Shown piece by piece: positions 51,690 through 61,220 of a stretch of 64,000 nucleotides of DNA. The notes below the pieces were generated by a model, which was not told the DNA's origin, searched no databases, and was given only the letters and a program-made list of their open reading frames with translations. Source of the DNA: Alkalihalobacterium sp048323755 (GTDB lineage: Bacteria; Bacillota; Bacilli; Bacillales; Bacillaceae_F); contig NZ_JBLWFS010000001.1 of the NCBI RefSeq assembly GCF_048323755.1, forward strand, positions 186,001 through 250,000. Direction: 5' to 3'. The stretch's first letter is position 1; every line of letters begins with the position of its first letter. Position numbers and translations under genes: made by a program.

Positions 51690-54600
51690 ATGAAACTGCG
51701 AAGGATAAGACAATATCTAACAATGATGGCCGTCTTTATTCTACTTTTTTCGTCATTGTCTTATCCCCAAATAGGGCATGCTATAACTGGCGGGGAAGAA
51801 ACAAACGAAGTAAGCAGTTACTTCAAGACAATTGAAAATATTCCAGTCTACATCAGCGTTAATGATGAACCATTGATGCTGGGTAAAGTCTCTGGAGGGA
51901 CATCGTTTCCAGTAGAAAGAGTGGAAGGAGATAAAGTATATTTTCTCTTACATTCTGATGTAGAAGCCTTTGTATACCAAGGTGGAATACAATGGGAAGA
52001 AGAATTAATCGAAAATGAAGAGTTGCTTTTAAGTAATTTTGAAAGCAGCAGTGAACTATTTGTTGAAAAAGGAACACAAATTGTTAATAACAAGGATGAC
52101 CTTCTGTTAACATTAGAAACGGAATTCATTCTCCCAATCCTGTCTGAAACAGAAGACTACTACGTGACACAAGTCGGTCCGTTTGCTGGAAAGATTACTG
52201 TAGCTGAGGTTGAGGCAGAAGAAGTTTCAGAAGAAGTAATTAGTGATGAAAGTGAAGTCATTACCGACGAAACAACCGATTCCACTTCACCAAGTAATGA
52301 AGAGCAAGAACTAGTTGATGAAAGTGGAGCAGGAGAAGTTGCTGAAGAGGTAGAAACTCCAGAAACACCAGAAGTGCAGGTAACGGTAGAACCTGTATCG
52401 CAAACCGTACAAGCACAGGCTTTTACTAGTTCGACAAAGTACTTTGAAGTGATTAAAGACAATATTCCCGTCTATGATAATAGTACTGGAAGCTTAGTAG
52501 AAGTTGGTTGGTTAAAAAAGGGTGAAGTGTACCCAAGAGTCCGTGATTATGGATCAAATTGGCATGAAATTCGCTTTGGAGATGGTATGGCGTATGTCAG
52601 AAAAGTCGATACAGCCCCTGCGAATGGAACCACTGTAAAAAATGAAAATCAAAACTATCAAAATACGAGTCGTTCTTTTGTACCTAAAGCTGACATTGAA
52701 GTCTATGACAATAGTTCGGGACAACTCGTATCATATGCAACCCTAAAGGACGGCAGAGCGTATCCGATTGTCGGTGAGTTCGGGTCGAACTGGTATCGTG
52801 TCTTAGTATCAGATCGTGTTGGCTATGTCCGTTCAGCGGAAGTTGATGTCCAACCAGCACAAGCGAAGCCGCTAGCTTTTACTAGTGCAACAAAATATTT
52901 TGAAGTTGTTAACGAAAATGTACCCGTCTATGATAATAGTACTGGAAGTTTAGTAGAAGTTGGTTGGTTACAACAAGGCGAAGTGTATCCGCGCGTTCGC
53001 GATTTTGGTCCGAATTGGCATGAAATCCGGTACGGAAATGATTTTGCCTACGTCCGAAAGGCCGATACGAGACCATCAAACGGTTCTGTATTACGTAATG
53101 AAAACAAGAACTTTGAAAATACGACTCGTTCGTTTATCCCGCAATCTGATATCGAAGTGTATGATAATACATCAGGCCAATTGGTGCCGTTTGGTGTAAT
53201 CAAACAAGGCCGAAGCTACCCGATTGTAGGTAACTTCGGCGCGAACTGGTATCGTGTGCTTTTATCAGATCGAGTTGGATTTGTTCGTACGAGTGAAGTT
53301 GAATTAGCTTTTAGAGCGTCCGATCAATACTTCCGTGTGACTACAGATCATGTTGAAGTTTATGATAATAGTTCAGGCAGACTCGTAAAAGTCGGCGAGC
53401 TTGTTAATGGCCAAGTGTACCCGCGGGTTCGAGATTTTGGGAATTGGCATGAAATTGAGTTCGGAAAAATAAAAGGTTACGTTCGTAAAGCAGGCACTCA
53501 GCCTGCTACAAACAGCGGGCTTCGTAATGAGAATCGTACCTTTAAAAACGGAAGATTTATTCTAGAAGCAAAGCAAACGATTGAAGTCTATGATAATAGC
53601 TCAGGCTCACTTGTGCCTTTTGCTAAAATCGAACAAGGTCAAAAATATCCAGTAGTTGGTACATACGGCGCCAATTGGTATCGTATACTAGTAGCGAATC
53701 GTGTTGGCTTCGTACGAAGTGCAGAAATTGATATCACAGCCAACTTCATTGCCTCGGATAAGTACTTCCAGGTCGTAAACGATGGAACCATCATTTATGA
53801 TAACAGTACAGGGAGTTTAGTCGCTGTGGGTGAACTTGAAAAAGGTCAAGTGTATCCGCGAATTCGAGATTTTGGAGCGAATTGGCACCAAATTCAGTAT
53901 GGCAATTCGTTTGGATACGTAAGAAAGTCTGATACGGTTCCTACCACAAATAGTGGACTTCGTAATGAAAATAAATCGTTAAAAAATAGTGGCGGCCGTA
54001 TTAAAGCAAATCAAGATATTCAAGTTTTTGATAATAGTAGCGGTCGACTCGTACCATTTGCAACTATTTTTGAGGGTGGTAACTATCCGATAGTCGGTAA
54101 TTTCGGTGCCAACTGGTATCAAATTATTGTTTCAGGTCGAATTGGCTTTGTTCGGTCAGCCGAAGTTGAGCTTGTCCAACAGCCGATCAGACATGTTGTA
54201 AATGGGAGATCTATCTACACGTATTCTCAAATGACCAAAGACCTTCAAACGTTACAAGAAATGTACCCAGATATCATGGAAACACGGGTCATTGGTAAAT
54301 CGATTGATGGAAGAAATATCTATGCAATTAAGTTAGGTACAGGTAGAAAAGAAATCATGATAAACGGATCGAATCATGCACGTGAGCATATGACGACAAA
54401 CGTTGTGATGAAAATGTTAGATACGTATGCTTATGCCTATAAAAAAGGACAGCGCATTGACGGATTCGATGTAAAACGAATTTTAGACCAGACAAGCATT
54501 TGGTTTATTCCGATGCTGAACCCTGATGGCGTTTCCCTAGTTCAATTAGGTGCTAACAGTGCGAAAGATCCAGCTGCGGTTATTCGTTTAAATGGTGGAA

Positions 54601-55091
54601 GTGCCAACTTTAATGCTTGGAAAGCAAATATTAGAGGGGTCGATTTAAATCGTCAATTCCCGGCATTGTGGAATACGATTACAAATGATCCAGGACGTCC
54701 TAGTCCATTTAACTATAAGGGGCCAAGACCGTTAAGTGAGCCAGAATCAAAAGCGATTTATGACTTCACACTAAGTCGAAACTTCCTTACTGCAGTATCT
54801 TATCACTCATCTGGTGAAGTGATTTTTTCTCGCCATAATTATGAAAGCCGTTCAAGAGTCGTTACTAATTTAGTGGCAAACAAGACAGGCTATGCCCCGA
54901 TAAACCTGACAAACAATAGTGGTGGCGGGTTTACGGATTGGTTTATTATTAGTCAAAGACGAGCTGGTATAACACCGGAAATTTCACCGTTTGTCGGTCC
55001 AAGACCAGTTCCATTGAGTAATTGGAACCGCATATGGGAACAAAACTTCTCAGTAGGTATTATGCTGGCGGATGAAGCATCCCGTCATTAA
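51690..55091 (+). CDS. Exported modular protein: SH3-like repeats plus M14 carboxypeptidase
   Basis: 1133 residues: signal peptide (~1-31), the same N-terminal module as the heparinase protein, an acidic Glu/Val/Thr linker, four A/B repeat pairs (248-826), and an M14 zinc carboxypeptidase (~835-1133). Zinc ligands His896 and Glu899 (NHAREH) and His1039 (SYHSSG), and catalytic Glu1097 (TPEISP), are all present, with NPDG and DLNRQFP as family marks. Bacillus M14 enzymes of this type cut gamma-D-Glu-mDAP bonds in wall peptides; a poly-glutamate substrate is another possibility. RBS AAGGTGGAG precedes ATG 51690. Confidence 0.9.
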   Translation: MKLRRIRQYLTMMAVFILLFSSLSYPQIGHAITGGEETNEVSSYFKTIENIPVYISVNDEPLMLGKVSGGTSFPVERVEGDKVYFLLHSDVEAFVYQGGIQWEEELIENEELLLSNFESSSELFVEKGTQIVNNKDDLLLTLETEFILPILSETEDYYVTQVGPFAGKITVAEVEAEEVSEEVISDESEVITDETTDSTSPSNEEQELVDESGAGEVAEEVETPETPEVQVTVEPVSQTVQAQAFTSSTKYFEVIKDNIPVYDNSTGSLVEVGWLKKGEVYPRVRDYGSNWHEIRFGDGMAYVRKVDTAPANGTTVKNENQNYQNTSRSFVPKADIEVYDNSSGQLVSYATLKDGRAYPIVGEFGSNWYRVLVSDRVGYVRSAEVDVQPAQAKPLAFTSATKYFEVVNENVPVYDNSTGSLVEVGWLQQGEVYPRVRDFGPNWHEIRYGNDFAYVRKADTRPSNGSVLRNENKNFENTTRSFIPQSDIEVYDNTSGQLVPFGVIKQGRSYPIVGNFGANWYRVLLSDRVGFVRTSEVELAFRASDQYFRVTTDHVEVYDNSSGRLVKVGELVNGQVYPRVRDFGNWHEIEFGKIKGYVRKAGTQPATNSGLRNENRTFKNGRFILEAKQTIEVYDNSSGSLVPFAKIEQGQKYPVVGTYGANWYRILVANRVGFVRSAEIDITANFIASDKYFQVVNDGTIIYDNSTGSLVAVGELEKGQVYPRIRDFGANWHQIQYGNSFGYVRKSDTVPTTNSGLRNENKSLKNSGGRIKANQDIQVFDNSSGRLVPFATIFEGGNYPIVGNFGANWYQIIVSGRIGFVRSAEVELVQQPIRHVVNGRSIYTYSQMTKDLQTLQEMYPDIMETRVIGKSIDGRNIYAIKLGTGRKEIMINGSNHAREHMTTNVVMKMLDTYAYAYKKGQRIDGFDVKRILDQTSIWFIPMLNPDGVSLVQLGANSAKDPAAVIRLNGGSANFNAWKANIRGVDLNRQFPALWNTITNDPGRPSPFNYKGPRPLSEPESKAIYDFTLSRNFLTAVSYHSSGEVIFSRHNYESRSRVVTNLVANKTGYAPINLTNNSGGGFTDWFIISQRRAGITPEISPFVGPRPVPLSNWNRIWEQNFSVGIMLADEASRH
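52431..54167 (+). repeat. Four A/B SH3-like repeat pairs (M14 protein)
   Basis: Pairs 1 to 4 are collinear with pairs 1 to 4 of the heparinase protein. For example pair 3 has the one-residue-shorter DFGNWHEIEFG and linker RNENRTFKNGRF, and pair 4 has NWHQI.YGNSFGYVRKSDT. Confidence 0.9.
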
Positions 55092-55096
55092 TTGAT

Positions 55097-55147
55097 AGAG
55101 TCTTGATGGAATTTACAGTTAATTTCATCAAGACTCTTGTTTTTTTA
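55097..55147 (+). terminator. Intrinsic terminator after the M14 gene
   Basis: AGAGTCTTGATGGAATT (55097-55113) pairs with AATTTCATCAAGACTCT (55121-55137), one mismatch, followed by TGTTTTTTT. Confidence 0.88.
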
Positions 55148-55148
55148 T

Positions 55149-55164
55149 GTACTTATTGCTAGAT
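55149..55164 (+). promoter_or_regulatory. Shared upstream motif, copy 1
   Basis: GTACTTATTGCTAGAT directly after the M14 terminator and 50 bp before the L,D-transpeptidase start. A 15/16 match is at 57653-57668, upstream of the glucosaminidase gene. It may be a regulator site or a relic of gene duplication. Confidence 0.35.
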
Positions 55165-55213
55165 TTTAAAATATGGGAAATATGTCATAAAATATGTATA
55201 AAGGTGGGAGTCT

Positions 55214-57550
55214 ATGAACGGAAGAGTAAAAAAAGGCTTTGTGTCGATGCTGATAATGGTTTTCATCTTCTCATCACTTTCAATTCCAAGCATCAGCTTT
55301 GCAGAAACAGAAGATGAAGTATTAGCTGAAGGTGCACTGTTTCCAGCTGAACTTGAAGTCGATGAAATCACTCCAGATGTACATGACGTACATAATGAAG
55401 AGGAAATGGAAGAAGACCCCGTTGTAGAAGAGAAGTTAACCGACATAGGCATAAGTGAAGAAGAAGCGATCAGATTGCAAGACGATCACCTAGAAGCGGA
55501 AGAAGAGGTACAAGCAGAAATACAACCGTCAGAAGGTACAACAGAAACTCAACCATCAGAAGACACAATAGAAGAACCGTCTGTTGAAAAGATGTCTCAA
55601 GTCGTTACGATGGCTGCCTTTACAGCTTCTACGAAATACTTTGAAGTGATCAATGAAAACATTCCAGTCTATGATAATCGTACAGGTAGTTTAGTAGAAG
55701 TCGGTTGGTTAAAAAAAGGCGAAGTGTATCCGCGTGTCAGAGACTATGGCCCGAATTGGCATGAGATCCGTTACGGGAATGGCACGGCCTATGTACGAAA
55801 AGCAGATACAAAACCAGCGAATGGAGCAGTACTCCGAAATAAAAATAAAAGCTTCGTAAATACAACGAGTGCGTTTGTCACGAGAATGAATGTTGAAGTG
55901 TATGATAACACATCGGGTGGACTCATCCCGTTTGGTGTCTTAAAACAAGGGAGAAGTTATCCGATCGTTGGCAGCTTTGGCCCGAATTGGTATCGTGTTC
56001 TATTAGCCGACCGAGTGGGTTATGTGCGAACGAGTGAAGTATTGTTAGCTTTTCGAAATTCCGATCAATACTTTCAAGTTACCCAGGATGCGGTCGAAGT
56101 ATACGATAATCGTTCAGGCAGTTTGGTGAAAGTGGGCGAATTAATGAAAGGTCAAGTGTATCCAAGAACAAGAGCCTACGGTGCGAATTGGCATGAAATT
56201 GAGTTCGGTAACATCAAAGGCTACGTTCGTTCAGCGAGTACACGGCCAGCAACGAATAATAGTTTACGAAATGAAAATCGTTCTTTTAAAAATGGAAGGC
56301 TTGTTTTAGAGGCGAAACAAAATATGGAAGTGTATGATAATACGAGTGGAAAACTTGTTCCGTTTGCACAGCTGCAAAAAGGGATAAAATACCCGATCGT
56401 GGGCGAATTTGGTCCGAATTGGTACCGAATAGTAGTAGCTAATCGAGTTGGTTTTGTCCGCAGTTCAGAAGTAAATATTACCGCAACTTTTACAGCAGCC
56501 GATCAGTTTTTTCAAGTAGTCGAAGAAGACACGGTTGTTTATGATAATCGCAGCGGAAGCTTAGTAGCCGTTGGAACACTGAAAAAAGGTCAGGTTTATC
56601 CGCGTGTTCGTGACTATGGTCCGAATTGGCACCAAATTAAATTTGGCGACAAATTTGGCTATGTCTCGAAAGCGGCAACCATTCCAACAAACGGAGCGAG
56701 CTTGAGAAATGTGAATAAAAGCTTTAGCAATACAAATGCTAACTTTACGACGCTAGAGTCCGTACCTGTGTACGATAATACATCTGGTCGACTCATTGAA
56801 TATGGAACGCTCGCGAAAGGCGTTAGTTATCCAATTGTTAGTGACTATGGAAATTGGTACCGTATTTTATTATCAGATCGAGTCGGTTATGTAGCGAAAA
56901 GTGCCGTAAGTCTTAACAATTATACAGACCCGATTTTATCAAGGTTAAGCAAATATACAGACCGTGAGCAAGCCATTGTAGTCACATCAAGTAGTTGGAC
57001 GACGACGTTAGCGAAAGTTCAAACATACGAAAAGGCAGGTGACATCTGGCGACCGGTACGTCAGTATAATGCGGTTTTAGGAAGAAGTGGCTTTATGAGG
57101 GATAAACGAGAAGGAGACGGCGGAACTCCAATTGGAATGTACGATCTTGGTACTGCATTTGGTTGGGGAAGTAAACCTGCTCAAGTTCAATATCCTTATC
57201 AAAGAACAACAACAACAGATTACTGGGTTGACGATGTGACCTCAGCAGATTATAACCAATGGATATCTTTTCATGGGAACCCTAATTCAAGGTGGAAATC
57301 TTTTGAAAGACTTAATCACGAGTTATATAAATACGCACTGCATATTAAATATAATGAAAATCCAATTGTTAAAGGTAATGGAAGTGCCATTTTTATGCAT
57401 GTATGGCGAGCATCTACAAGTCCAACTGCAGGATGTGTAGCTGTATCCGAAAATGACATGGTGCGCATTTTACAATGGCTAGATCAAAGTAAAAATCCTG
57501 CCATATTTATGGGGCCAAACTCTGTCATCCAAGATATCATTGGGCAATAA
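55214..57550 (+). CDS. Exported modular protein: SH3-like repeats plus L,D-transpeptidase
   Basis: 778 residues: signal peptide (~1-31), a short acidic region instead of the longer N-terminal module of its neighbours, three A/B repeat pairs (139-565), and a YkuD-type L,D-transpeptidase (~570-778) with His729 (IFMHVW) and Cys741 in SPTAGCVAVSEND. The enzyme would form mDAP-mDAP (3-3) cross-links or attach proteins to stem peptides. Its repeats correspond to pairs 2-4 of the longer arrays. RBS AAGGTGGGAG precedes ATG 55214. Confidence 0.88.
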   Translation: MNGRVKKGFVSMLIMVFIFSSLSIPSISFAETEDEVLAEGALFPAELEVDEITPDVHDVHNEEEMEEDPVVEEKLTDIGISEEEAIRLQDDHLEAEEEVQAEIQPSEGTTETQPSEDTIEEPSVEKMSQVVTMAAFTASTKYFEVINENIPVYDNRTGSLVEVGWLKKGEVYPRVRDYGPNWHEIRYGNGTAYVRKADTKPANGAVLRNKNKSFVNTTSAFVTRMNVEVYDNTSGGLIPFGVLKQGRSYPIVGSFGPNWYRVLLADRVGYVRTSEVLLAFRNSDQYFQVTQDAVEVYDNRSGSLVKVGELMKGQVYPRTRAYGANWHEIEFGNIKGYVRSASTRPATNNSLRNENRSFKNGRLVLEAKQNMEVYDNTSGKLVPFAQLQKGIKYPIVGEFGPNWYRIVVANRVGFVRSSEVNITATFTAADQFFQVVEEDTVVYDNRSGSLVAVGTLKKGQVYPRVRDYGPNWHQIKFGDKFGYVSKAATIPTNGASLRNVNKSFSNTNANFTTLESVPVYDNTSGRLIEYGTLAKGVSYPIVSDYGNWYRILLSDRVGYVAKSAVSLNNYTDPILSRLSKYTDREQAIVVTSSSWTTTLAKVQTYEKAGDIWRPVRQYNAVLGRSGFMRDKREGDGGTPIGMYDLGTAFGWGSKPAQVQYPYQRTTTTDYWVDDVTSADYNQWISFHGNPNSRWKSFERLNHELYKYALHIKYNENPIVKGNGSAIFMHVWRASTSPTAGCVAVSENDMVRILQWLDQSKNPAIFMGPNSVIQDIIGQ
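55628..56908 (+). repeat. Three A/B SH3-like repeat pairs (L,D-transpeptidase protein)
   Basis: Begins with an A unit of the standard form (YFEVINENIPVYDNRTG). YDNR replaces YDNS in all three A units, a feature peculiar to this protein. Confidence 0.88.
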
Positions 57551-57601
57551 AGACTAGAAAATGATCCTATCTAAATATAGTAGTTTCTAGCATATATTGT
57601 A

Positions 57602-57650
57602 GAACTCCGAAAAATTTCAATAGCGAAATTTATCGGAGTTTTTGTTCTTT
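57602..57650 (+). terminator. Intrinsic terminator after the L,D-transpeptidase gene
   Basis: GAACTCCGAAAAATTT (57602-57617) pairs with AAATTTATCGGAGTT (57626-57640), one mismatch, followed by TTTGTTCTTTT. Confidence 0.82.
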
Positions 57651-57652
57651 TA

Positions 57653-57668
57653 GTACATATTGCTAGAT
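57653..57668 (+). promoter_or_regulatory. Shared upstream motif, copy 2
   Basis: GTACATATTGCTAGAT, one mismatch from the copy at 55149, again directly after a terminator and about 80-100 bp before the next gene. Confidence 0.35.
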
Positions 57669-57685
57669 AATCGTGTATTTGCCTC

Positions 57686-57714
57686 TTTCAAATAAGATAC
57701 AATCTATGTATAAT
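57686..57714 (+). promoter_or_regulatory. Candidate sigma-A promoter of the glucosaminidase gene
   Basis: TTTCAA (57686-57691) and TATAAT (57709-57714) with 17-bp spacing, 35 bp before the start codon. Confidence 0.35.
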
Positions 57715-57748
57715 TTGAAATAGATTGATTGAAGAAAGGTGGGAGGCT

Positions 57749-60700
57749 ATGAAAGTAAGTAGGGTAAGACAATACTTCACAATGATGGTAATTGTCGCTC
57801 TAATATTTTCATCATTGTCTTATCCAAGTATAGGATTTGCTACTACTAGTAATGAAGCAGTAACTGAACAAGGACACTATTTCCAAACAAGTGAAGATGT
57901 ACCTATGTTCATGGAAGACGATGATAGTAGTAAAATAGTAGGAGAACTGTTGGCAGGACATCAATTCCCTGTAAATCGTGTTGAAGGTGATAAACTCTTC
58001 TTCATCTTACATGAAGAGCTTGAAGTTTATATTTTAGCAGACAGTGTAGAGTGGTTAGATGAACTGACGACAGATGAGTCGTTACTCATTCAAGCAGAAA
58101 GTTTGATCGGCGAGGAAGTGCTGAAGGAAAATACCGAAGTACTAAATCAAAACGGTGAAACAATTTTTGTTTTAAAAACTGACGTTGCTTTTCCTATTAT
58201 CGCTAATACTTATGACTACTTAGTCATCAAAGTAGGCCCTTATTTAGGAAAGGTTATGACTGTTAATGAAGGGTCTGAGGAAGAACTAATAGTTTTAGAA
58301 GAAGAACTTGAGTCTCCTCAAGAAGAGTTAGTTGAGGAAACGAATAGCGAACATGAACAAAAGTTATCAACTGTGGAAGAGACTACGAGTGATAACTTTA
58401 ACAACATAGAAGAAACAGAAGAAGAAGTAGAAGAGGTACAAACGGTAGAGCCAGCGGTACAGTCCGCTGTACAGCCAACGGCACAACCTGAAACAGTAGA
58501 ACCATTTACAAGCACAACGAAGTACTTTGAAGTCATGAACGACAACATTCCAGTTTACGATAATAGTACTGGTAGTTTAGTAGAGGTCGGTTGGTTGAAA
58601 AAAGGCGAAGTGTATCCAAGAGTAAGGGATTACGGGTCAAATTGGCATGAAATTCGTTACGGAAATGGAATGGCTTATGTCAGGAAAGCAGATACGATTC
58701 CTGCTACTGGAGAAAGTGTAAAGAATAAAAACACAAGCTACCAAAATTCAAATCGTTTAGTTGTACCTCAAAGAAACATAGATGTATTTGATAACAGTTC
58801 AGGTCAGTTAGTATCTTTCGCTCATCTAAAAGAGGGCAGGAGTTATCCGATTGTAGGTGACTTTGGTCCTAACTGGCATAGGGTATTACTTTCAGATCGA
58901 GTCGGATACATTCGTACCAGTGAAGTGACGGTCAACCAACAAGTTCGAGCACAATCATTTACAAGTTCAACGAGATATTTTGAAGTCATTAATGACAATA
59001 TTCCAGTCTATGATAATAGCACTGGTAGTTTAGTAGAAGTAGGCTGGTTGAAAAAAGGCGAGGTTTATCCAAGAGTACGAGATTTTGGTCCTAACTGGCA
59101 TGAAATTCGTTATGGAAACGGCTTAGCCTATGTTAGAAAAGCAGATACAGTCCCATCAAATGGATCTGCCTTAAGAAATGAAAACACAAGTTTTCAAAAT
59201 TCGAGCAGATCATTTGTTCCAAGATCAAACGTCGAGGTTTATGATAATACATCCGGACAGCTTGTTCCTTATGGAGTACTAAGACAAGGGCGGAGTTATC
59301 CGATTGTTGGCAACTTTGGGGCTAACTGGTACCGAGTGTTATTATCAGATCGCGTTGGATTTGTCCGTACAAGCGAAGTGAATGTTGCTTTTAATAGTTC
59401 GGACCGGTATTTCCAAGTTCTGCAAGACGGTATCGAAGTTTATGATAACAGCTCTGGTAGTCTTGTGAAAATTGGAGAACTTAGTAAGGGACAAGTTTAC
59501 CCAAGAATTAGAGACTTTGGGGCAAACTGGCATGAAATTGAATTTGGAGGACGTAAAGCTTATGTACGTAAAGCGGGTACTCAGCCGGCAACGAACAGCA
59601 GCTTACGCAACGAAAATCGTACATTCCAACATTCGAATGTAAATGTCAGAGCGCTTGGGGATATTGAAGTTTATGATAATAGTTCAGGGTCACTCGTACC
59701 GTTTGCAACAATCTTAAATGGCAAGAGCTTTCGAATTGTTGGAAACTTTGGGGCAAATTGGTATCGTGTAGTTATTGCTGACCGAGTCGGTTTTGTTCGT
59801 GTCGATGAAACGGCATTGACATTTACGGCAAGTCATAAATACTTTGAAGTCCTTCGAGATAATGTTGAAGTCTTCGATAACAGTACAGGCAGTTTAGTCA
59901 AAGTCGGTGAATTGACAAAAGGACAAGTTTATCCAAGAGTTAGGGACTTTGGGAACTGGCATGAAATTCAGTTTGGAAATGGTGTTGGCTATGTAAGAAA
60001 GTCATCAACAAGACCACCACATCGAAATAACTTAAAGAATGAAAATACATCATTCCGAAATAGCAGAGAAACGGTTGTTCCGACTGAAAATATCGAAGTT
60101 TATGATAACACATCAGGAAGACTTGTTCCTTTCGCTACATTACTTGCAGGTGAAAGGTATCCAGTTGTAGGAACATTTGGTTCCAATTGGTATCGAGTGC
60201 TAGTATCAGATCGAGTGGGTTTTATTCGTTCATCTGAAGTAGTAGGTGGGAAAAACGTTACTGTAAGAAATCAACAGTATAACCGAACCCTAGAAGAAGT
60301 ACTTGATATACAGATGACACGATCACCACAAACCGATTTGTATCGTAACTTACCTGCCTTTGTTCATAAAGATCATGTACAGTTAGATACAAATAGTACA
60401 ACTCGTGGAACAGTTACAGCATCAAGTCTAAATGTAAGAGAAGCTGCAAATGCAACATCTTGGAGATACGGTACTCTTTCAGAAGGTACTCGAGTGACGA
60501 TTGTTGGACAATCTGGTGATTGGTACCAAATTAATTTTAGTGCTTGGCGTAATGCAAAACGAGCCGATGTGGCTAAGTATTTAGATCCAGATCCTAATAA
60601 GAACGATATCTTCCAACATTTAGTTCTTTCTAGTAGTGCAAACGTACCAGTTAGTGACTTAAATAAACTACTAGAAGGAAAAGGCATCCTTGAAGGAAGA

Positions 60701-61138
60701 GGAAGTGCTTTCTCTGAAGCTAGTAAAAGATATAATATCAATGAAATCTACTTAATTGCTCACGCTTTACTAGAAACGGGACACGGTAGGTCTCAGTTAG
60801 CAACAGGGATTACAGTGGAAGGAAGAACGGTTCATAATATGTACGGAACAGGTGCATTTGACTCTTGTCCTTACACTTGTGGATCTCAATATGCTTATAA
60901 TGCAGGTTGGTTTACTCCAGACTTAGCAATTATTGGTGGAGCAGAATTTGTAGCTAGAAATTATTTTGGCAGAGGCCAAAATACGCTTTACAAAATGAGG
61001 TGGAACCCTCAAAGTCCAGGAACGTTCCAGTATGCAACGGACATTCAATGGGCGGTAAAGCAAGTTAACATTATTAAGAACCTTTATAATCAACTAGATA
61101 GCTATACCATTTATTTTGATGTAGTTTCTTATGACTAA
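57749..61138 (+). CDS. Exported modular protein: SH3-like repeats plus glucosaminidase
   Basis: 1129 residues: signal peptide (~1-32), conserved N-terminal module, acidic linker, four A/B repeat pairs (255-831), one ordinary bacterial SH3 domain (LNVREAANATSWRYGTL, ~888-935) and a C-terminal GH73-type endo-beta-N-acetylglucosaminidase (~945-1129) with likely catalytic Glu1009 in HALLETGHGRSQLA. It contains the only cysteine pair of the set (DSCPYTCG). It should cut glycan strands. The frame opens at 57725, but GGTGGGAGG (57739-57747) serves ATG 57749. Confidence 0.89.
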   Translation: MKVSRVRQYFTMMVIVALIFSSLSYPSIGFATTSNEAVTEQGHYFQTSEDVPMFMEDDDSSKIVGELLAGHQFPVNRVEGDKLFFILHEELEVYILADSVEWLDELTTDESLLIQAESLIGEEVLKENTEVLNQNGETIFVLKTDVAFPIIANTYDYLVIKVGPYLGKVMTVNEGSEEELIVLEEELESPQEELVEETNSEHEQKLSTVEETTSDNFNNIEETEEEVEEVQTVEPAVQSAVQPTAQPETVEPFTSTTKYFEVMNDNIPVYDNSTGSLVEVGWLKKGEVYPRVRDYGSNWHEIRYGNGMAYVRKADTIPATGESVKNKNTSYQNSNRLVVPQRNIDVFDNSSGQLVSFAHLKEGRSYPIVGDFGPNWHRVLLSDRVGYIRTSEVTVNQQVRAQSFTSSTRYFEVINDNIPVYDNSTGSLVEVGWLKKGEVYPRVRDFGPNWHEIRYGNGLAYVRKADTVPSNGSALRNENTSFQNSSRSFVPRSNVEVYDNTSGQLVPYGVLRQGRSYPIVGNFGANWYRVLLSDRVGFVRTSEVNVAFNSSDRYFQVLQDGIEVYDNSSGSLVKIGELSKGQVYPRIRDFGANWHEIEFGGRKAYVRKAGTQPATNSSLRNENRTFQHSNVNVRALGDIEVYDNSSGSLVPFATILNGKSFRIVGNFGANWYRVVIADRVGFVRVDETALTFTASHKYFEVLRDNVEVFDNSTGSLVKVGELTKGQVYPRVRDFGNWHEIQFGNGVGYVRKSSTRPPHRNNLKNENTSFRNSRETVVPTENIEVYDNTSGRLVPFATLLAGERYPVVGTFGSNWYRVLVSDRVGFIRSSEVVGGKNVTVRNQQYNRTLEEVLDIQMTRSPQTDLYRNLPAFVHKDHVQLDTNSTTRGTVTASSLNVREAANATSWRYGTLSEGTRVTIVGQSGDWYQINFSAWRNAKRADVAKYLDPDPNKNDIFQHLVLSSSANVPVSDLNKLLEGKGILEGRGSAFSEASKRYNINEIYLIAHALLETGHGRSQLATGITVEGRTVHNMYGTGAFDSCPYTCGSQYAYNAGWFTPDLAIIGGAEFVARNYFGRGQNTLYKMRWNPQSPGTFQYATDIQWAVKQVNIIKNLYNQLDSYTIYFDVVSYD
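58511..60241 (+). repeat. Four A/B SH3-like repeat pairs (glucosaminidase protein)
   Basis: Pairs 1-4 are collinear with the heparinase and M14 arrays. B3 carries FRIVGNFG in place of YPIVGNFG, and B1 NWHRV in place of NWYRV. Confidence 0.9.
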
Positions 61139-61149
61139 AGGTAGTAAAA

Positions 61150-61188
61150 TAAATGGGTAATGGGTGAACCTCATTACCCATTTTTTTA
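61150..61188 (+). terminator. Intrinsic terminator between glucosaminidase and protease genes
   Basis: AAATGGGTAATG (61151-61162) pairs with CATTACCCATTT (61172-61183), continuing into a T-run. Only ~33 bp separates it from the protease start, leaving little room for a separate promoter, so the protease may depend on read-through. Confidence 0.85.
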
Positions 61189-61220
61189 ATACAAAATATA
61201 AAAAAGTGATGGTGTATGAG

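Noticed and set aside
61164..61220. N-terminal extension of the protease gene
   Set aside because: The earlier ATG lies inside the terminator stem of the preceding gene and would put 19 residues before the signal peptide.
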